64,000 nt of DNA from Pusillimonas sp044464525 (GCF_044464525.1 NZ_JBIQLE010000010.1:53489-117488), one strand, 5' to 3'. Numbered from the stretch's first letter, positions 34,653-43,948 are shown. The notes: generated by a model not told the origin, from the letters alone. Translations and numbers: made by a program.

Positions 34653-35719
34653 TATTTTGCCTCGACGCGGAAGACCGGGCGGAAGGTGCGGGGCGCCAAG
34701 ACTGAGTCGATGTCCAGAGTCGCAGTGTCTTCTTTCTGGTAGACCTTGCCGACGGGGCCGATGTTGCGCTGCACGTCTTTCTTCTCGATCAGGCGCACGG
34801 CCTGGTCGACGGCAATGCGACCGACAGTAACGACTGGGGCCATGCCGGCCGCTTCGATGGCGCCGGACTTGACACCTTGATAGACGCCGGGCGTTGTGTA
34901 GACCGACACGACCTTGACCTTGTTCGTCAGGTCACGGGCGCGCAGCACAGGAACGGCGGCTTCCGCGGTGACGGCGGTGCCCACCACGTAGTCGATGTCG
35001 GAATGTGTTTGCAGCATGTCTTCGATCAGGCGTGCCTGGATTTCCTTGCCGGTATCGCCGTATTTGGTTTCTGCGATTTCGACCGCGCTGCCTTCGATGC
35101 CTTCGAGGAAGCCGCTGTTGAACAGCTCTACCCAACCGGCGCCGGCTGGGCCGGGCAGCCAGGCGACTTTCACTTTGTCGCTGCCGGCCGGATGGCGTTC
35201 GGCCAGGTAACGGCCGGCGCGCAGGCCTTCATCGCTGGGGATGGTCAACACGTGGGCGTCTACGCCTTCGGACGTGATGCCGTTGTACGCATCGACCACA
35301 TAGACGCCTTTGGATTTGAGGTCGGCAACCAGGTTGCCCAGGCCGTCTTGCGAGATGGCGCCGATCACAACCGCTTGGGCTCCGCCGGCGACGCAGTTCT
35401 CGATCTGCGAGATCTGATTATTCAGTTGCGTGTAGCCGCCGGCGTCGAGCACCTGCAGGTTGATACCCAGCCGCTTGGCCTCTTCCGTGACGCCGTAGTC
35501 AGCCGCCAGCCAGAACGAGTCTTTCATGTGCGGGAATGAAACGCAGACGTTCCAAGGCTTTTCCGCCTTGTCCAGCGCGACATAGGTTGCCGGCGTGCGG
35601 CTGCCGTCAGCTTCCAGGGCTTCGACTTCCAGCGGGAACCATTCGGCATGGGCGGACAGGGAACCCATCAGCAGCATTGCTGCGCCGGTGGCCTTCAAAC
35701 TGGTTTTCAATATTTTCAT
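34652..35719 (-). CDS. TorT-like periplasmic binding protein of an ABC importer
   Basis: A 355-residue exported protein (signal peptide about 1-25, ending SLSAHA) with a type I periplasmic-binding fold. The mature start WFPLEVEALEADGSR, the SFPHMKDSFWLAADYGVTEEAKRLG strand-helix and QISQIENCVAGGAQAVVIGAIS closely recall TorT, the periplasmic TMAO sensor protein, more than ribose-binding proteins. Here it is the first gene of an ABC importer operon instead of lying with torS. A GAGG-type site precedes the ATG. The ligand is unknown. Confidence 0.88.
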   Translation of the reverse strand: MKILKTSLKATGAAMLLMGSLSAHAEWFPLEVEALEADGSRTPATYVALDKAEKPWNVCVSFPHMKDSFWLAADYGVTEEAKRLGINLQVLDAGGYTQLNNQISQIENCVAGGAQAVVIGAISQDGLGNLVADLKSKGVYVVDAYNGITSEGVDAHVLTIPSDEGLRAGRYLAERHPAGSDKVKVAWLPGPAGAGWVELFNSGFLEGIEGSAVEIAETKYGDTGKEIQARLIEDMLQTHSDIDYVVGTAVTAEAAVPVLRARDLTNKVKVVSVYTTPGVYQGVKSGAIEAAGMAPVVTVGRIAVDQAVRLIEKKDVQRNIGPVGKVYQKEDTATLDIDSVLAPRTFRPVFRVEAK

Positions 35720-35832
35720 TACGATCTCCTCTCGTGGGCGTTATGGGGCCCTGTCGGTATGGGCGTTTCTTGATGCGAGAGGCCAGTTTCTTTCGTGGCA
35801 CAGGTGCAGTCCATTGACTTTTTGATGCATAC

Positions 35833-35852
35833 TTATAACCAATTGGTTATAA
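35833..35852. promoter_or_regulatory. Perfect 20-base palindrome, PcaQ-type LysR operator
   Basis: TTATAACCAATTGGTTATAA is a perfect palindrome in the gap between the divergent transporter operon and LysR gene. It contains ATAACC-N4-GGTTAT, close to the ATAACC-N4-GGTTAA site known for PcaQ regulators. It ends 20 bases before the LysR start and lies 113 bases upstream of the binding-protein start. Confidence 0.75.
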
Positions 35853-35872
35853 ATGAAAGGGGGTTCTTGCCC

Positions 35873-36832
35873 ATGGCAAAGCTGGATTGGTATATCCGCT
35901 CGAGCCTGAAACTCTCGCATTTCCAGCTTCTAGTGGCTTTGGACGAGTTTCGCAATATCGGTAAAGTGGCGGCGCACTTGAATGTGAGTCAGCCGGCGGT
36001 GTCCAAGAATTTATCTGCCCTTGAAACAAATCTAGGGTTTCCCCTATTCAAAAGAACGACCCGGGGAATGGAGCCATCGGAGCATGGAGAGTGTTTAATC
36101 CGGCACGCTCATGATATTTTGCGTCGCCTTTCCACCATCGAGGACGAACTGCGCGACATCAGCGATGGGCGCATTGGGCGGGTTTCTCTTGGGGTGCTGC
36201 CTTCGGCTGCCACCGTTCTATTGCCCCGTTTTGTCGCCCACCTGAATCGTCTGAATGCAGAGATCACTATTTCGGTGCGGGAAGGCACCATGGAAAACCT
36301 GCTGCCGCGCTTGCGAACGGGAGACGTCGATTTTGTGGTGGGTACTCAGCCGCGACGGCGCCTGGGAGAAGAGTTCGGAACCGAGTTGCTGTATGAAGAC
36401 CCCATTGTTGTGGTCGTGGGCCCCAGCCATCCGCTGGCCAATGCGCCTCGGCCCCAATGGCGCATGCTGGGCGGATACCCCATGGTATTGCCCACGCAGG
36501 ACGCATCGACGCGCTCGGTCATTGAAGAGTTCCTGCTCGACCAGAAGTTGAAGGTACCCAGCCAGCACTTGGAATCGCTCTCGACCCTGACGAATATCGG
36601 CGTATTGCAATACACCGACTCGGTCGGGTTCATGACCCGTGTCCTGGCGCAGTATTTCCAGGACCTGGGCTTGCTGAGCGTACTGCCGTTGCAGGTTCCT
36701 TATGCCACGATGCACGTGGGCCTGGTGTGGATGGCTGACCGGGGCAAGACGAAGGTGCATGAAGTTATCCTGGAAGAGTTCCGGTCAACGCGAGACATGC
36801 TGGTGCGCGACTTCCTGCTTAATCCTCTTTGA
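35873..36832 (+). CDS. LysR-family regulator, PcaQ/GbpR-like
   Basis: A 319-residue LysR protein. It starts MAKLDWYIRSSLKLSHFQLLVALDEFRNIGKVAAHLNVSQPAVSKNLSALE, the form seen in the PcaQ/GbpR branch, followed by an effector domain. The ATG at 35873 is chosen over those at 35795 and 35825 because those would put the palindromic operator inside the coding sequence. It is divergent from the ten-gene importer/ring-cleavage operon and most likely activates it in response to a pathway compound. Confidence 0.93.
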   Translation: MAKLDWYIRSSLKLSHFQLLVALDEFRNIGKVAAHLNVSQPAVSKNLSALETNLGFPLFKRTTRGMEPSEHGECLIRHAHDILRRLSTIEDELRDISDGRIGRVSLGVLPSAATVLLPRFVAHLNRLNAEITISVREGTMENLLPRLRTGDVDFVVGTQPRRRLGEEFGTELLYEDPIVVVVGPSHPLANAPRPQWRMLGGYPMVLPTQDASTRSVIEEFLLDQKLKVPSQHLESLSTLTNIGVLQYTDSVGFMTRVLAQYFQDLGLLSVLPLQVPYATMHVGLVWMADRGKTKVHEVILEEFRSTRDMLVRDFLLNPL

Positions 36833-36929
36833 ATTCGTCAGCGGCACAACTCGTTGCAGGTGAACCCACGCCTCACGTACTACACTAAAGCCAATGCCAT
36901 CCCTTCTTTATCTGAACGGAGCGAAGTCT

Positions 36930-39347
36930 ATGCAAACCAGTCATGCAGGCCAGTTTCATATCCGCAAGGTGGCGGTATGCGGCGCGGGGGTAATGGGGGC
37001 GCAAATTGCCGCCCATTGTGTAAACGCGGGAGTGCCCGTGGTGTTGTTCGACTTGCCCGCCAAAGAAGGCAAGCCCAATGGCATCGTCGACAAGGCCATC
37101 GCGCAGCTTCGCAAGGCCAAGCCGGCTCCGCTGGGCACGCCAGAGCTTGCCGACCTGATCACTGCGGCAAACTACCAGGACGATCTGCACCGCTTGGCTG
37201 AATGCGACCTGGTCATCGAGGCCATCGCCGAGCGCATGGATTGGAAGCAAGACCTCTACAAGCAATTGGCGCCCGCCATCAAGCCGGGGGCCATTGTGGC
37301 CAGCAATACTTCGGGGCTGTCCGTTACGCAACTGGCTCAGTCCTTGCCGGAGTCTTTGCGCTCGCGGTTTTGCGGGGTTCATTTCTTCAACCCGCCCCGT
37401 TATATGTCGCTGGTCGAGCTGATACCCACCGCCGACACTCAGCCCGTGCTGCTTGATGTGCTGGAAGCTTTTCTTGCCACCAGCCTGGGCAAAGGCGTGG
37501 TGCGCGCCAAAGATACGCCCAACTTCATCGGCAACCGCATTGGCGTATTTGGCATTTTGTCGGTGTTTGCACAGGCCGAGAAATACGGGCTCACCTACGA
37601 GCAGGTTGACGAGCTTACCGGCACCCGGCTGGGCCGGGCGAAATCCGGCACATTCCGCACCGCCGACGTGGTGGGGCTGGATACACTGGCCCACGTCATT
37701 CGCACCATGTGGGATCAATTGCCCAACGACCCTTTCCACGCGGCCTTCGCCATGCCGCCGGTGATAGAGGCACTGATCGAAAAAGGCGCGTTGGGGCAAA
37801 AGACCGGCGCCGGTTTCTACCGCAAAGAGGGCAAGGCCATATTGCGGCTTGACCCCAAGAAAGGTGAATACGTGCCTGCCGATGCCAAAGTGGACGAAGG
37901 CGTGGCGGCGCTGCTGGCAGAGCGTGATGCAGGCAAGCGGCTGCGCGGATTGCGGCAATCCGATCATCCGCAGGCGCAATTTGTATGGGCAGTGTTGCGC
38001 GATATTTTCCATTACAGCGCCTTCCACCTGGCCGGCATCGCCGATACGGCGCGGCAGGTCGACCAAGCCATGATCTGGGGTTTCGGCCACAGCCAGGGGC
38101 CGTTCGAGGTCTGGCAGTCGGCGGGATGGCGTGAGGTGGCGCAGTGGGTCGCCGACGACATTCGCGATGGCAAGGCATTGGCGCCGGCCCCTTTGCCTGA
38201 TTGGGTCTTCAATGGCCCGGTTGACCAGGCCCAGGGCGTGCATACCGCGCAAGGGTCCTGGAACCCCACGGCGCAAGACTTTCAGCAGCGCAGTGCCTTG
38301 CCCGTGTACGAGCGGCAGATCGGTGCGCCTCGCCTGGTGGGCGAAGCCAGCGACCTCAACGCCGAAGTCGTCTTCGAGGACGAGGCCGTAAAGTGCTGGA
38401 CGCTGCCGGCGCCGCACCCGTCAGATGTGCTTATCGTGTCGTTCAAGACCAAGATGCACACGCTAAGCCCCGAGGTACTGAAAGGCGTTGAGCATGCCGT
38501 TGACCTTGCCGAGGGCTCGTTCAAGGCGCTGGTCGTCGGCCAACTGACTGACCCGTTCTCGGCCGGCGCCGACCTGAAATCCATGTTGCCGCTGTTTGCG
38601 GCGGGCGGCCCCAAGGCGGTCGAGCCGGTTGAGCGCGCCATGCAAGATATGGCGATGCGCCTGCGCTACGCCCAGGTACCGGTGGTGGCTGCGCTGGCGG
38701 GCATGGCCTTGGGCGGCGGCTGCGAACTTGCGCTGCACTGCGCACGCCGAGTCGCCCATTTTGAAACCTATATGGGTCTGGTCGAAGCCGGGCTGGGCCT
38801 GGTGCCCGGCGCCGGCGGGCTGGCGTGGAGTGCCCGGCGGGCGGCCGAGCTGCAGGCCCAGGGTGCGCCCGATGCGCCTCTTCTGGCCTACCTCAAGCGC
38901 TTTGCCTTCCCCATTGCACAGGCCACCGTTGCCACCTCGGCGCTGCATGCGCGCGATATCGGCTATCTGCTGCCATCCGACCCTGTCGTGATGAACCGCC
39001 ACGAACTGCTTTATGTGGCCGTGCGCGAAGCTCATGCCATGGCCGAGGCCGGCTGGCGCCCGCCCATGCCCGTGCCGTTTCCCGTGGCCGGGCGCGACGG
39101 CATTGCCACGCTCAAAGGGCAACTGGTCAACATGCGCGTGGGCGGCTTCATCTCCGAGCACGACTATCACGTGGCAGCCACCGTCGCCCAAGTGATGTGC
39201 GGCGGCGATCTCGACCCGGGGGAGCGCGTCGACGAAGCCTGGATGCTGACGCGCGAACGCGAAGCCTTTCTTGGTTTGCTGGCCCATCCCAAAACACAGG
39301 AACGCATCATGGGCTTTGTGAAAACCGGCAAGCCGGTGCGTAACTGA
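36930..39347 (+). CDS. 3-hydroxyacyl-CoA dehydrogenase/enoyl-CoA hydratase, FadN-like
   Basis: An 805-residue fusion. The N-terminal 3-hydroxyacyl-CoA dehydrogenase has the Rossmann motif VAVCGAGVMGAQIAAHC and FCGVHFFNPPRYM; the C-terminal crotonase part has PFSAGADLKSM and LGGGCELALHCARR. The domain order (dehydrogenase first) is that of FadN, opposite to FadB. It carries out two steps of fatty-acid beta-oxidation and would form a complex with the thiolase 18 bases downstream. The ATG at 36930 has GGAG 8 bases upstream, better than the ATG at 36894. Confidence 0.94.
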   Translation: MQTSHAGQFHIRKVAVCGAGVMGAQIAAHCVNAGVPVVLFDLPAKEGKPNGIVDKAIAQLRKAKPAPLGTPELADLITAANYQDDLHRLAECDLVIEAIAERMDWKQDLYKQLAPAIKPGAIVASNTSGLSVTQLAQSLPESLRSRFCGVHFFNPPRYMSLVELIPTADTQPVLLDVLEAFLATSLGKGVVRAKDTPNFIGNRIGVFGILSVFAQAEKYGLTYEQVDELTGTRLGRAKSGTFRTADVVGLDTLAHVIRTMWDQLPNDPFHAAFAMPPVIEALIEKGALGQKTGAGFYRKEGKAILRLDPKKGEYVPADAKVDEGVAALLAERDAGKRLRGLRQSDHPQAQFVWAVLRDIFHYSAFHLAGIADTARQVDQAMIWGFGHSQGPFEVWQSAGWREVAQWVADDIRDGKALAPAPLPDWVFNGPVDQAQGVHTAQGSWNPTAQDFQQRSALPVYERQIGAPRLVGEASDLNAEVVFEDEAVKCWTLPAPHPSDVLIVSFKTKMHTLSPEVLKGVEHAVDLAEGSFKALVVGQLTDPFSAGADLKSMLPLFAAGGPKAVEPVERAMQDMAMRLRYAQVPVVAALAGMALGGGCELALHCARRVAHFETYMGLVEAGLGLVPGAGGLAWSARRAAELQAQGAPDAPLLAYLKRFAFPIAQATVATSALHARDIGYLLPSDPVVMNRHELLYVAVREAHAMAEAGWRPPMPVPFPVAGRDGIATLKGQLVNMRVGGFISEHDYHVAATVAQVMCGGDLDPGERVDEAWMLTREREAFLGLLAHPKTQERIMGFVKTGKPVRN

Positions 39348-39365
39348 GGCCAAAGGAGACGACAC

Positions 39366-40562
39366 ATGACCACATTGCAACAAGCGTACATCGTTGCCGC
39401 CACGCGCAGCCCCATAGGCAAGGCGCCGCGAGGCACCCTGGCCCACTATCGCCCCGACGATCTTCTGGCCCAGGTATTGCAAGGCCTGCTGGCGCAAGCG
39501 CCCGGCCTTGATCCGGCTGCGGTCGAAGACGTCATCGTGGGTTGCGCAATACCCGAAGGCCCGCAGGGGTTCAACGTGGCGCGCCTGGGCGTTTTGCTGG
39601 CCGGTTTGCCGGATACCGTGCCGGGTGTAACGGTCAACCGCTTTTGCGCATCCGGCCTTACCGCCTTGGCCATGGCGGCTGACCGCATCCGCGTGGGCGA
39701 GGCCGATGTAATGATCGCCGCGGGCACCGAATCCATGAGCCAGGTGCCCATCATCGGCCCCAACACCACTTTCAGCCCCCGCATTTTCGAGCGCGATGAG
39801 AACCTTGGCATTGCCTACGGCATGGGCCAGACGGCCGAGCAAGTGGCCGAGCAATGGAAGGTGTCCCGCGAAGACCAGGACGCGTTCGCATTGCAGTCAC
39901 ATCAGCGCGCCCTGGCCGCGCAAAAGGCGGGGGAATTCAACGACGAGATCATGCCCGTCGAAGTGGTACGGCGCACGCCCAACCTGGCGGCCGACGAAGT
40001 GGTGGAAACGCGCAAGAACTTCTCTTTGGACGAAGGGCCGCGCGCCGACACCAGCATCGAGGCGCTGGCCAGGCTTAGGCCTGTGTTTGCGGCCAAGGGC
40101 AGCGTCACGGCGGGCAACAGCTCGCAGATGTCTGACGGCGCAGGCGCCTTGCTGGTGGTGTCCGAGCGTGCGCTCAAGGCGCACAACCTGACGCCGCTGG
40201 CTCGTTTTGTGTCTTTTGCCGTGCGGGGGGTGCCGCCCCAGATAATGGGCATAGGGCCCAAGTTCGCCATACCGGAAGTATTGCAGCGCGCGGGCCTTAC
40301 CCTGGACAAAATGGGTTGGATCGAGCTGAACGAGGCCTTTGCGGCACAGGCTCTGGCCGTTATACGAGACCTCGACCTCAATCCGAAGGTCGTCAACCCC
40401 ATGGGCGGCGCCATCGCCCTGGGCCACCCTCTGGGCGCCACCGGCGCCATCCGCTCGGCGACGGTCGTGCATGCCATGCAGCGGCACAAGCTGGATTACG
40501 GCATGGTGACGATGTGCGTGGGCACCGGCATGGGGGCGGCGGGAATCTTTGAGCGCGTCTAA
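39366..40562 (+). CDS. Acetyl-CoA C-acyltransferase (thiolase, FadA/FadI type)
   Basis: A 398-residue thiolase. The acylated Cys94 is in VNRFCASGLTA; the other catalytic motifs are NEAFAAQ, GGAIALGHPLGATG and CVGTGMGAAG near the end. It removes acetyl-CoA in the last step of beta-oxidation. AGGAG precedes the ATG. It is in one transcription unit with the FadN-like gene. Confidence 0.95.
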   Translation: MTTLQQAYIVAATRSPIGKAPRGTLAHYRPDDLLAQVLQGLLAQAPGLDPAAVEDVIVGCAIPEGPQGFNVARLGVLLAGLPDTVPGVTVNRFCASGLTALAMAADRIRVGEADVMIAAGTESMSQVPIIGPNTTFSPRIFERDENLGIAYGMGQTAEQVAEQWKVSREDQDAFALQSHQRALAAQKAGEFNDEIMPVEVVRRTPNLAADEVVETRKNFSLDEGPRADTSIEALARLRPVFAAKGSVTAGNSSQMSDGAGALLVVSERALKAHNLTPLARFVSFAVRGVPPQIMGIGPKFAIPEVLQRAGLTLDKMGWIELNEAFAAQALAVIRDLDLNPKVVNPMGGAIALGHPLGATGAIRSATVVHAMQRHKLDYGMVTMCVGTGMGAAGIFERV

Positions 40563-40601
40563 ATAGAACGGTTCGGACCAGCGTCAGAAACGTTCGCATC
40601 G

Positions 40602-40642
40602 ATCAAGCGGGGCCAGCCCTTTGCAATGCGGCCCCGCTTGAT
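40602..40642. terminator. Strong hairpin between convergent thiolase and ABC permease genes
   Basis: Perfect 13-base arms ATCAAGCGGGGCC (40602-40614) and GGCCCCGCTTGAT (40630-40642) enclose a 15-base loop. It lies between two convergent genes, as a bidirectional terminator would, but neither side has a clear T tract. Confidence 0.55.
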
Positions 40643-40676
40643 TGATGCTGATCTAACCCATTTGCCGCGCGTTTTT

Positions 40677-41441
40677 CTACGGGTTCTGCCAGCGCAGTAG
40701 TTTCCTCTCGGCCAAGGCCAGCAGGCCATTGGCCGCGAACCCTATGGCTCCCAGCAAAACGACCCCGGCGAACAGCTCGCTGGCGCGAAACGATCGGGCC
40801 GCCAGCAGCACAGCCTGGCCCAGGCCTGACTGCGAGGCGATCATTTCGCCCACCACCGCGATGATCAACGACACTGTCATCGACAGCCGCATGCCGGCGA
40901 GGATGTCGGGCATGGCGCTTGGCAGGGCGATCTTCCAACTGAACATGGCGCGCGACATTTGCAAGGCCTCGGACACTTCGCGCAGGCGTGGATGCACCGT
41001 GGCGAAGCCATGGACGGTAGCCAGCAGCACGGGCCACATCGAACCGAAGGCGACCACGAACAGCACCATCGAGGCATTGAGGCCGAAGATGGAAATAGCA
41101 AGCGGCATGATGGCCGAGGCCGGCAGGGGACGAATGAATTCGAGTGTGGGCTGCAACCACGCGCGTGCGGTGCTTGATATGCCTATCAGCGCCCCCAGCA
41201 CGATGCCGAACAACGAGGCCAGCAGCCAGCCAAGCAGCATGCGGTTGATGGTGTCGAGGGTGTTGCCTATTAAGGCGCCGTCGAACAGCCCTTCAGACAG
41301 GCTGGCCAGCGTGGCTTCGGGGGTGGGCAGAAACACCTTGCTGACCCACTCTTGGTGACTTGCAAGCCACCACAAGGCGATAATGGCCAGAAACACCAGC
41401 AAGGATTCAATTACGCCTGCGATGCGGGAACGCGCGTTCAT
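40677..41441 (-). CDS. ABC importer permease, NitT/TauT type (second permease)
   Basis: A 254-residue permease of the SsuC/TauC group with six helices and the EAA-type loop EVSEALQMSRAMFSWKIALPSAMPDILAGMRLS. The ATG at 41441 overlaps the stop of the preceding permease by 4 bases. Two different permeases in one cluster suggest a heterodimeric channel. Last gene of the operon. Confidence 0.92.
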   Translation of the reverse strand: MNARSRIAGVIESLLVFLAIIALWWLASHQEWVSKVFLPTPEATLASLSEGLFDGALIGNTLDTINRMLLGWLLASLFGIVLGALIGISSTARAWLQPTLEFIRPLPASAIMPLAISIFGLNASMVLFVVAFGSMWPVLLATVHGFATVHPRLREVSEALQMSRAMFSWKIALPSAMPDILAGMRLSMTVSLIIAVVGEMIASQSGLGQAVLLAARSFRASELFAGVVLLGAIGFAANGLLALAERKLLRWQNP

Positions 41442-42202
41442 GGTCGGCCTCCCATGCGCCGGTCGACTTGTGCTTGCAGCAGCAGGGCCAGTTCGTTGAT
41501 CACATATCCGACGACGCCGATCCAGAACAGCCAGGCGAGCATCAGCGCAGGTTGCAGGCTTTGCTGGGCAATCATGATGGCATAGCCCATGCCGTGAGGG
41601 TTGGCCACGATCTCGACCGTAACGGCCACGACCAGTGCGATGGCGACGCCTTGGCGTAGAGCGACAAATAGCCTGGGCAGCATGGATGGCAGAATGATCT
41701 TCCACACTTGCTGCCTGTAGGTAAGTTGCAAGGCCTGCGATACTTCGAGCAATATGGGTTCTACTTGGCGCGCGGCGGCCTGCGTCAGGATCAACATGGG
41801 CCAGAAGGTGGCGAAGGCAATAACGCTTACTTCCATGTTGACGCCGAAGCCGAATATCAGCATGGCAAGCGGAATAAGCGCCACCGAGGGTATGGGTCGA
41901 AACACCTCTATTGAAAAGAAGCTCATGCGAGCAGCGCGGGGTGACAGCCCCAATACAATGCCAAGCCCGATGCCGGCGATGCAGGCCAGCGCCAGGCCAA
42001 GCCCGGCCGACATCAATGTGAAGCCGGTGGCGGAAATAATATCGCCGTTGAACAGGGCGTCGATGAACGCGCTGAGCGCTTCCGACGGCGGTGCGAGGGC
42101 ATCGCTATTAGGGGCCACGCGCCGCGTATAGATTTCAAGCGCACCGATCAGCAGGGCGGGAAAGACAAGGGGCCTGAGCCAGCGAAACAAGGTTCCTGCC
42201 AT
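41438..42202 (-). CDS. ABC importer permease, NitT/TauT type (first permease)
   Basis: A 254-residue permease with about six helices and the EAA loop EVSQALQLTYRQQVWKIILPSMLPRLFVALRQG, which docks on the ATPase. The ATG at 42202 is one base after the ATPase stop. The longer open frame to 42451 is antisense-free but overlaps the ATPase gene and is not used. Confidence 0.92.
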   Translation of the reverse strand: MAGTLFRWLRPLVFPALLIGALEIYTRRVAPNSDALAPPSEALSAFIDALFNGDIISATGFTLMSAGLGLALACIAGIGLGIVLGLSPRAARMSFFSIEVFRPIPSVALIPLAMLIFGFGVNMEVSVIAFATFWPMLILTQAAARQVEPILLEVSQALQLTYRQQVWKIILPSMLPRLFVALRQGVAIALVVAVTVEIVANPHGMGYAIMIAQQSLQPALMLAWLFWIGVVGYVINELALLLQAQVDRRMGGRP

Positions 42203-42203
42203 G

Positions 42204-42968
42204 TCAATCGTGCCCCAGATATTGGTATAGCTCGCGTCGCAGGCGCAGGAAGTCGGGGTGCTCTTTGGTTGATAGCTGATCGCGTGGATGAGGAATAGCC
42301 ACGTCGATGACCGCCGCCAGACTGGGAAGTGCGGGCGTGGGGTTGCTGCGCAAGGCAATGACGCGGTCGCCCAAGTAGATGGCCTCTTCAAGGTCGTGGG
42401 TGACGAACAGCACGGTAAGGTTTTGCTCGCGTACCAGGCGCAGCAATTCATCTTGAAGGCTTTCGCGGGTCATTGCGTCGAGGGCGCCAAAGGGCTCGTC
42501 CATCATCAGCAGTTCGGGCTCTTGCGCCAGACATCGCGCAATTTGTACCCGCTGCTGCATGCCGCCCGACAACTGCGTGGGAAACTTGGCGGCGTGCGCG
42601 CCCAGGCCCACGGTTTCCAGCACTTTGGCGATGCGCGCGGGGCGCTGGCCGGCGGGCACGCCCGCCGCCTCGAGAGCCAGGCTGATGTTGCCCTCGACGG
42701 TGCGCCATGGCAGCAGGGCGCGGCCGTAATCCTGGAAGACAAATGCCACTTCGCGTGAGGGGCCTGTAACGGTCTTGCCTTGATGAACCACCGACCCGCC
42801 CGACGGCGTCACGAACCCGGCGGCGGCGCGCAGCAAGGTGGTCTTGCCGCAGCCCGAGGGCCCGATGATGGAAATGAACTCGCCTTTTTCCACCTCGAAC
42901 CGGGTGGGCGACAAGATTTCGCGTCCGCCCAGGTGAATCGCGACGTCGTTGAAGCTGAGAATAGCCAT
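42204..42968 (-). CDS. ABC importer ATPase, NitT/TauT type
   Basis: A 254-residue ATPase with Walker A GPSGCGKTT, Q loop VFQDYGRALLPWRT, signature QLSGGMQQRV, Walker B LLMMDEPFGAL and the switch His in FVTHDLEEA. It energises import together with the two permeases encoded downstream. It follows the binding-protein gene by 6 bases. Confidence 0.94.
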   Translation of the reverse strand: MAILSFNDVAIHLGGREILSPTRFEVEKGEFISIIGPSGCGKTTLLRAAAGFVTPSGGSVVHQGKTVTGPSREVAFVFQDYGRALLPWRTVEGNISLALEAAGVPAGQRPARIAKVLETVGLGAHAAKFPTQLSGGMQQRVQIARCLAQEPELLMMDEPFGALDAMTRESLQDELLRLVREQNLTVLFVTHDLEEAIYLGDRVIALRSNPTPALPSLAAVIDVAIPHPRDQLSTKEHPDFLRLRRELYQYLGHD

Positions 42969-42974
42969 TGGTGT

Positions 42975-43916
42975 TTACGAAATAATCAGCTTGGAAAGAT
43001 CGAGCTTGTTCTTGAGCATGTCTTGTTGCTCCATGGTTTCCACCCAGTGGTTCAATTGCTCCGTTGTAATTGACGGGCTGGGCGGGTTGATTTCCATGGT
43101 GGCCAGCACCGGGGGCGGCAGCTTGATGTATTTGCCAAGCTGTTCGCGCACGGCCTTGTCGTTGGCAGGCTCGGTTACGAATTCAGCGCTTTGTGCAATA
43201 GCTTGCTGGAATGCTTTTACCTGGTCGGGGTTCTTTTCGGCCCAGTCGCGACGCGCGGCGAACACCATGGTTGGCATGCCTTCGGGCAACTCGGACAAAT
43301 AGTGCGACATCAGGCGGCCGTTGCCGCTGGAGGTAATACGGCCCATGAAGGGATCGACCGTGACGACGCCGTCTATAGAGCCGCCGCGCAGCAAGTCGTT
43401 GTGCTGCGGGAAGGCGGCCTCGACAAACTTCACCTTGGTGTCGTCGACGCCGTTCTGGCGCAGCCATTTTCGGAAGGCCACGTGAAGCAGAGCCCCCAGG
43501 CCCGGCGCGCCGATGGTCTTGCCCACGCAATCTTGCGCGGTTTTGATGCCACTGGCTTCACTGACGACAAAGCCCGCGCCGGTTGTACCCTTTGTCAGTT
43601 GGGCCAGGCCTGCGATGATGACGTGGTCGAGGCCGCCGTCAACCGCTTGCAGAAACACCGAGGGGGTTTCAAGCGCGATGGTCAGCGAGCCGGATTGGAC
43701 GGCCGGGGGCAGCGATGGGTTCAAGGGAATGAATCGGGCTTCAACGTCCAGGCCCCGCTCGTTGAAATAGCCTTCCTCGATGGCGCTGAACAAATATGCG
43801 GCGTCGGCCACAGTGGTGTAGCCCACCGATACCTTGGTGTTGGCAAACGCCCGGCCGGGCAAGGAGGCGTAAGTGAGCAGCGCAGCGGTGGCGCCTAGGA
43901 ATTCTCTACGTTTCAT
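42975..43916 (-). CDS. ABC importer substrate-binding protein, NitT/TauT (SsuA) type
   Basis: A 313-residue exported binding protein. The N-terminus MKRREFLGATAALLTYASL has a twin-arginine-like RRxFL motif before the hydrophobic core, so export may be by Tat. The mature part (VSVGYTTVADAAYLFSAIEEGYFNERGL) belongs to the NMT1/SsuA-type fold that binds sulfonates, nitrate, taurine or aromatic acids. The ATG at 43916 was chosen because the signal peptide starts there. It follows the cyclase gene by 32 bases. Confidence 0.92.
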   Translation of the reverse strand: MKRREFLGATAALLTYASLPGRAFANTKVSVGYTTVADAAYLFSAIEEGYFNERGLDVEARFIPLNPSLPPAVQSGSLTIALETPSVFLQAVDGGLDHVIIAGLAQLTKGTTGAGFVVSEASGIKTAQDCVGKTIGAPGLGALLHVAFRKWLRQNGVDDTKVKFVEAAFPQHNDLLRGGSIDGVVTVDPFMGRITSSGNGRLMSHYLSELPEGMPTMVFAARRDWAEKNPDQVKAFQQAIAQSAEFVTEPANDKAVREQLGKYIKLPPPVLATMEINPPSPSITTEQLNHWVETMEQQDMLKNKLDLSKLIIS

Positions 43917-43948
43917 GGTGTCTCCAGCAATGCATGTATTAGACAGGT

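Noticed and set aside
36885..39854. Long antisense frames over the FadN-like and thiolase genes (510 and 463 codons)
   Set aside because: Both are shadows of well-supported genes; composition is His/Gly/Arg-rich, as expected for reversed high-GC coding sequence.
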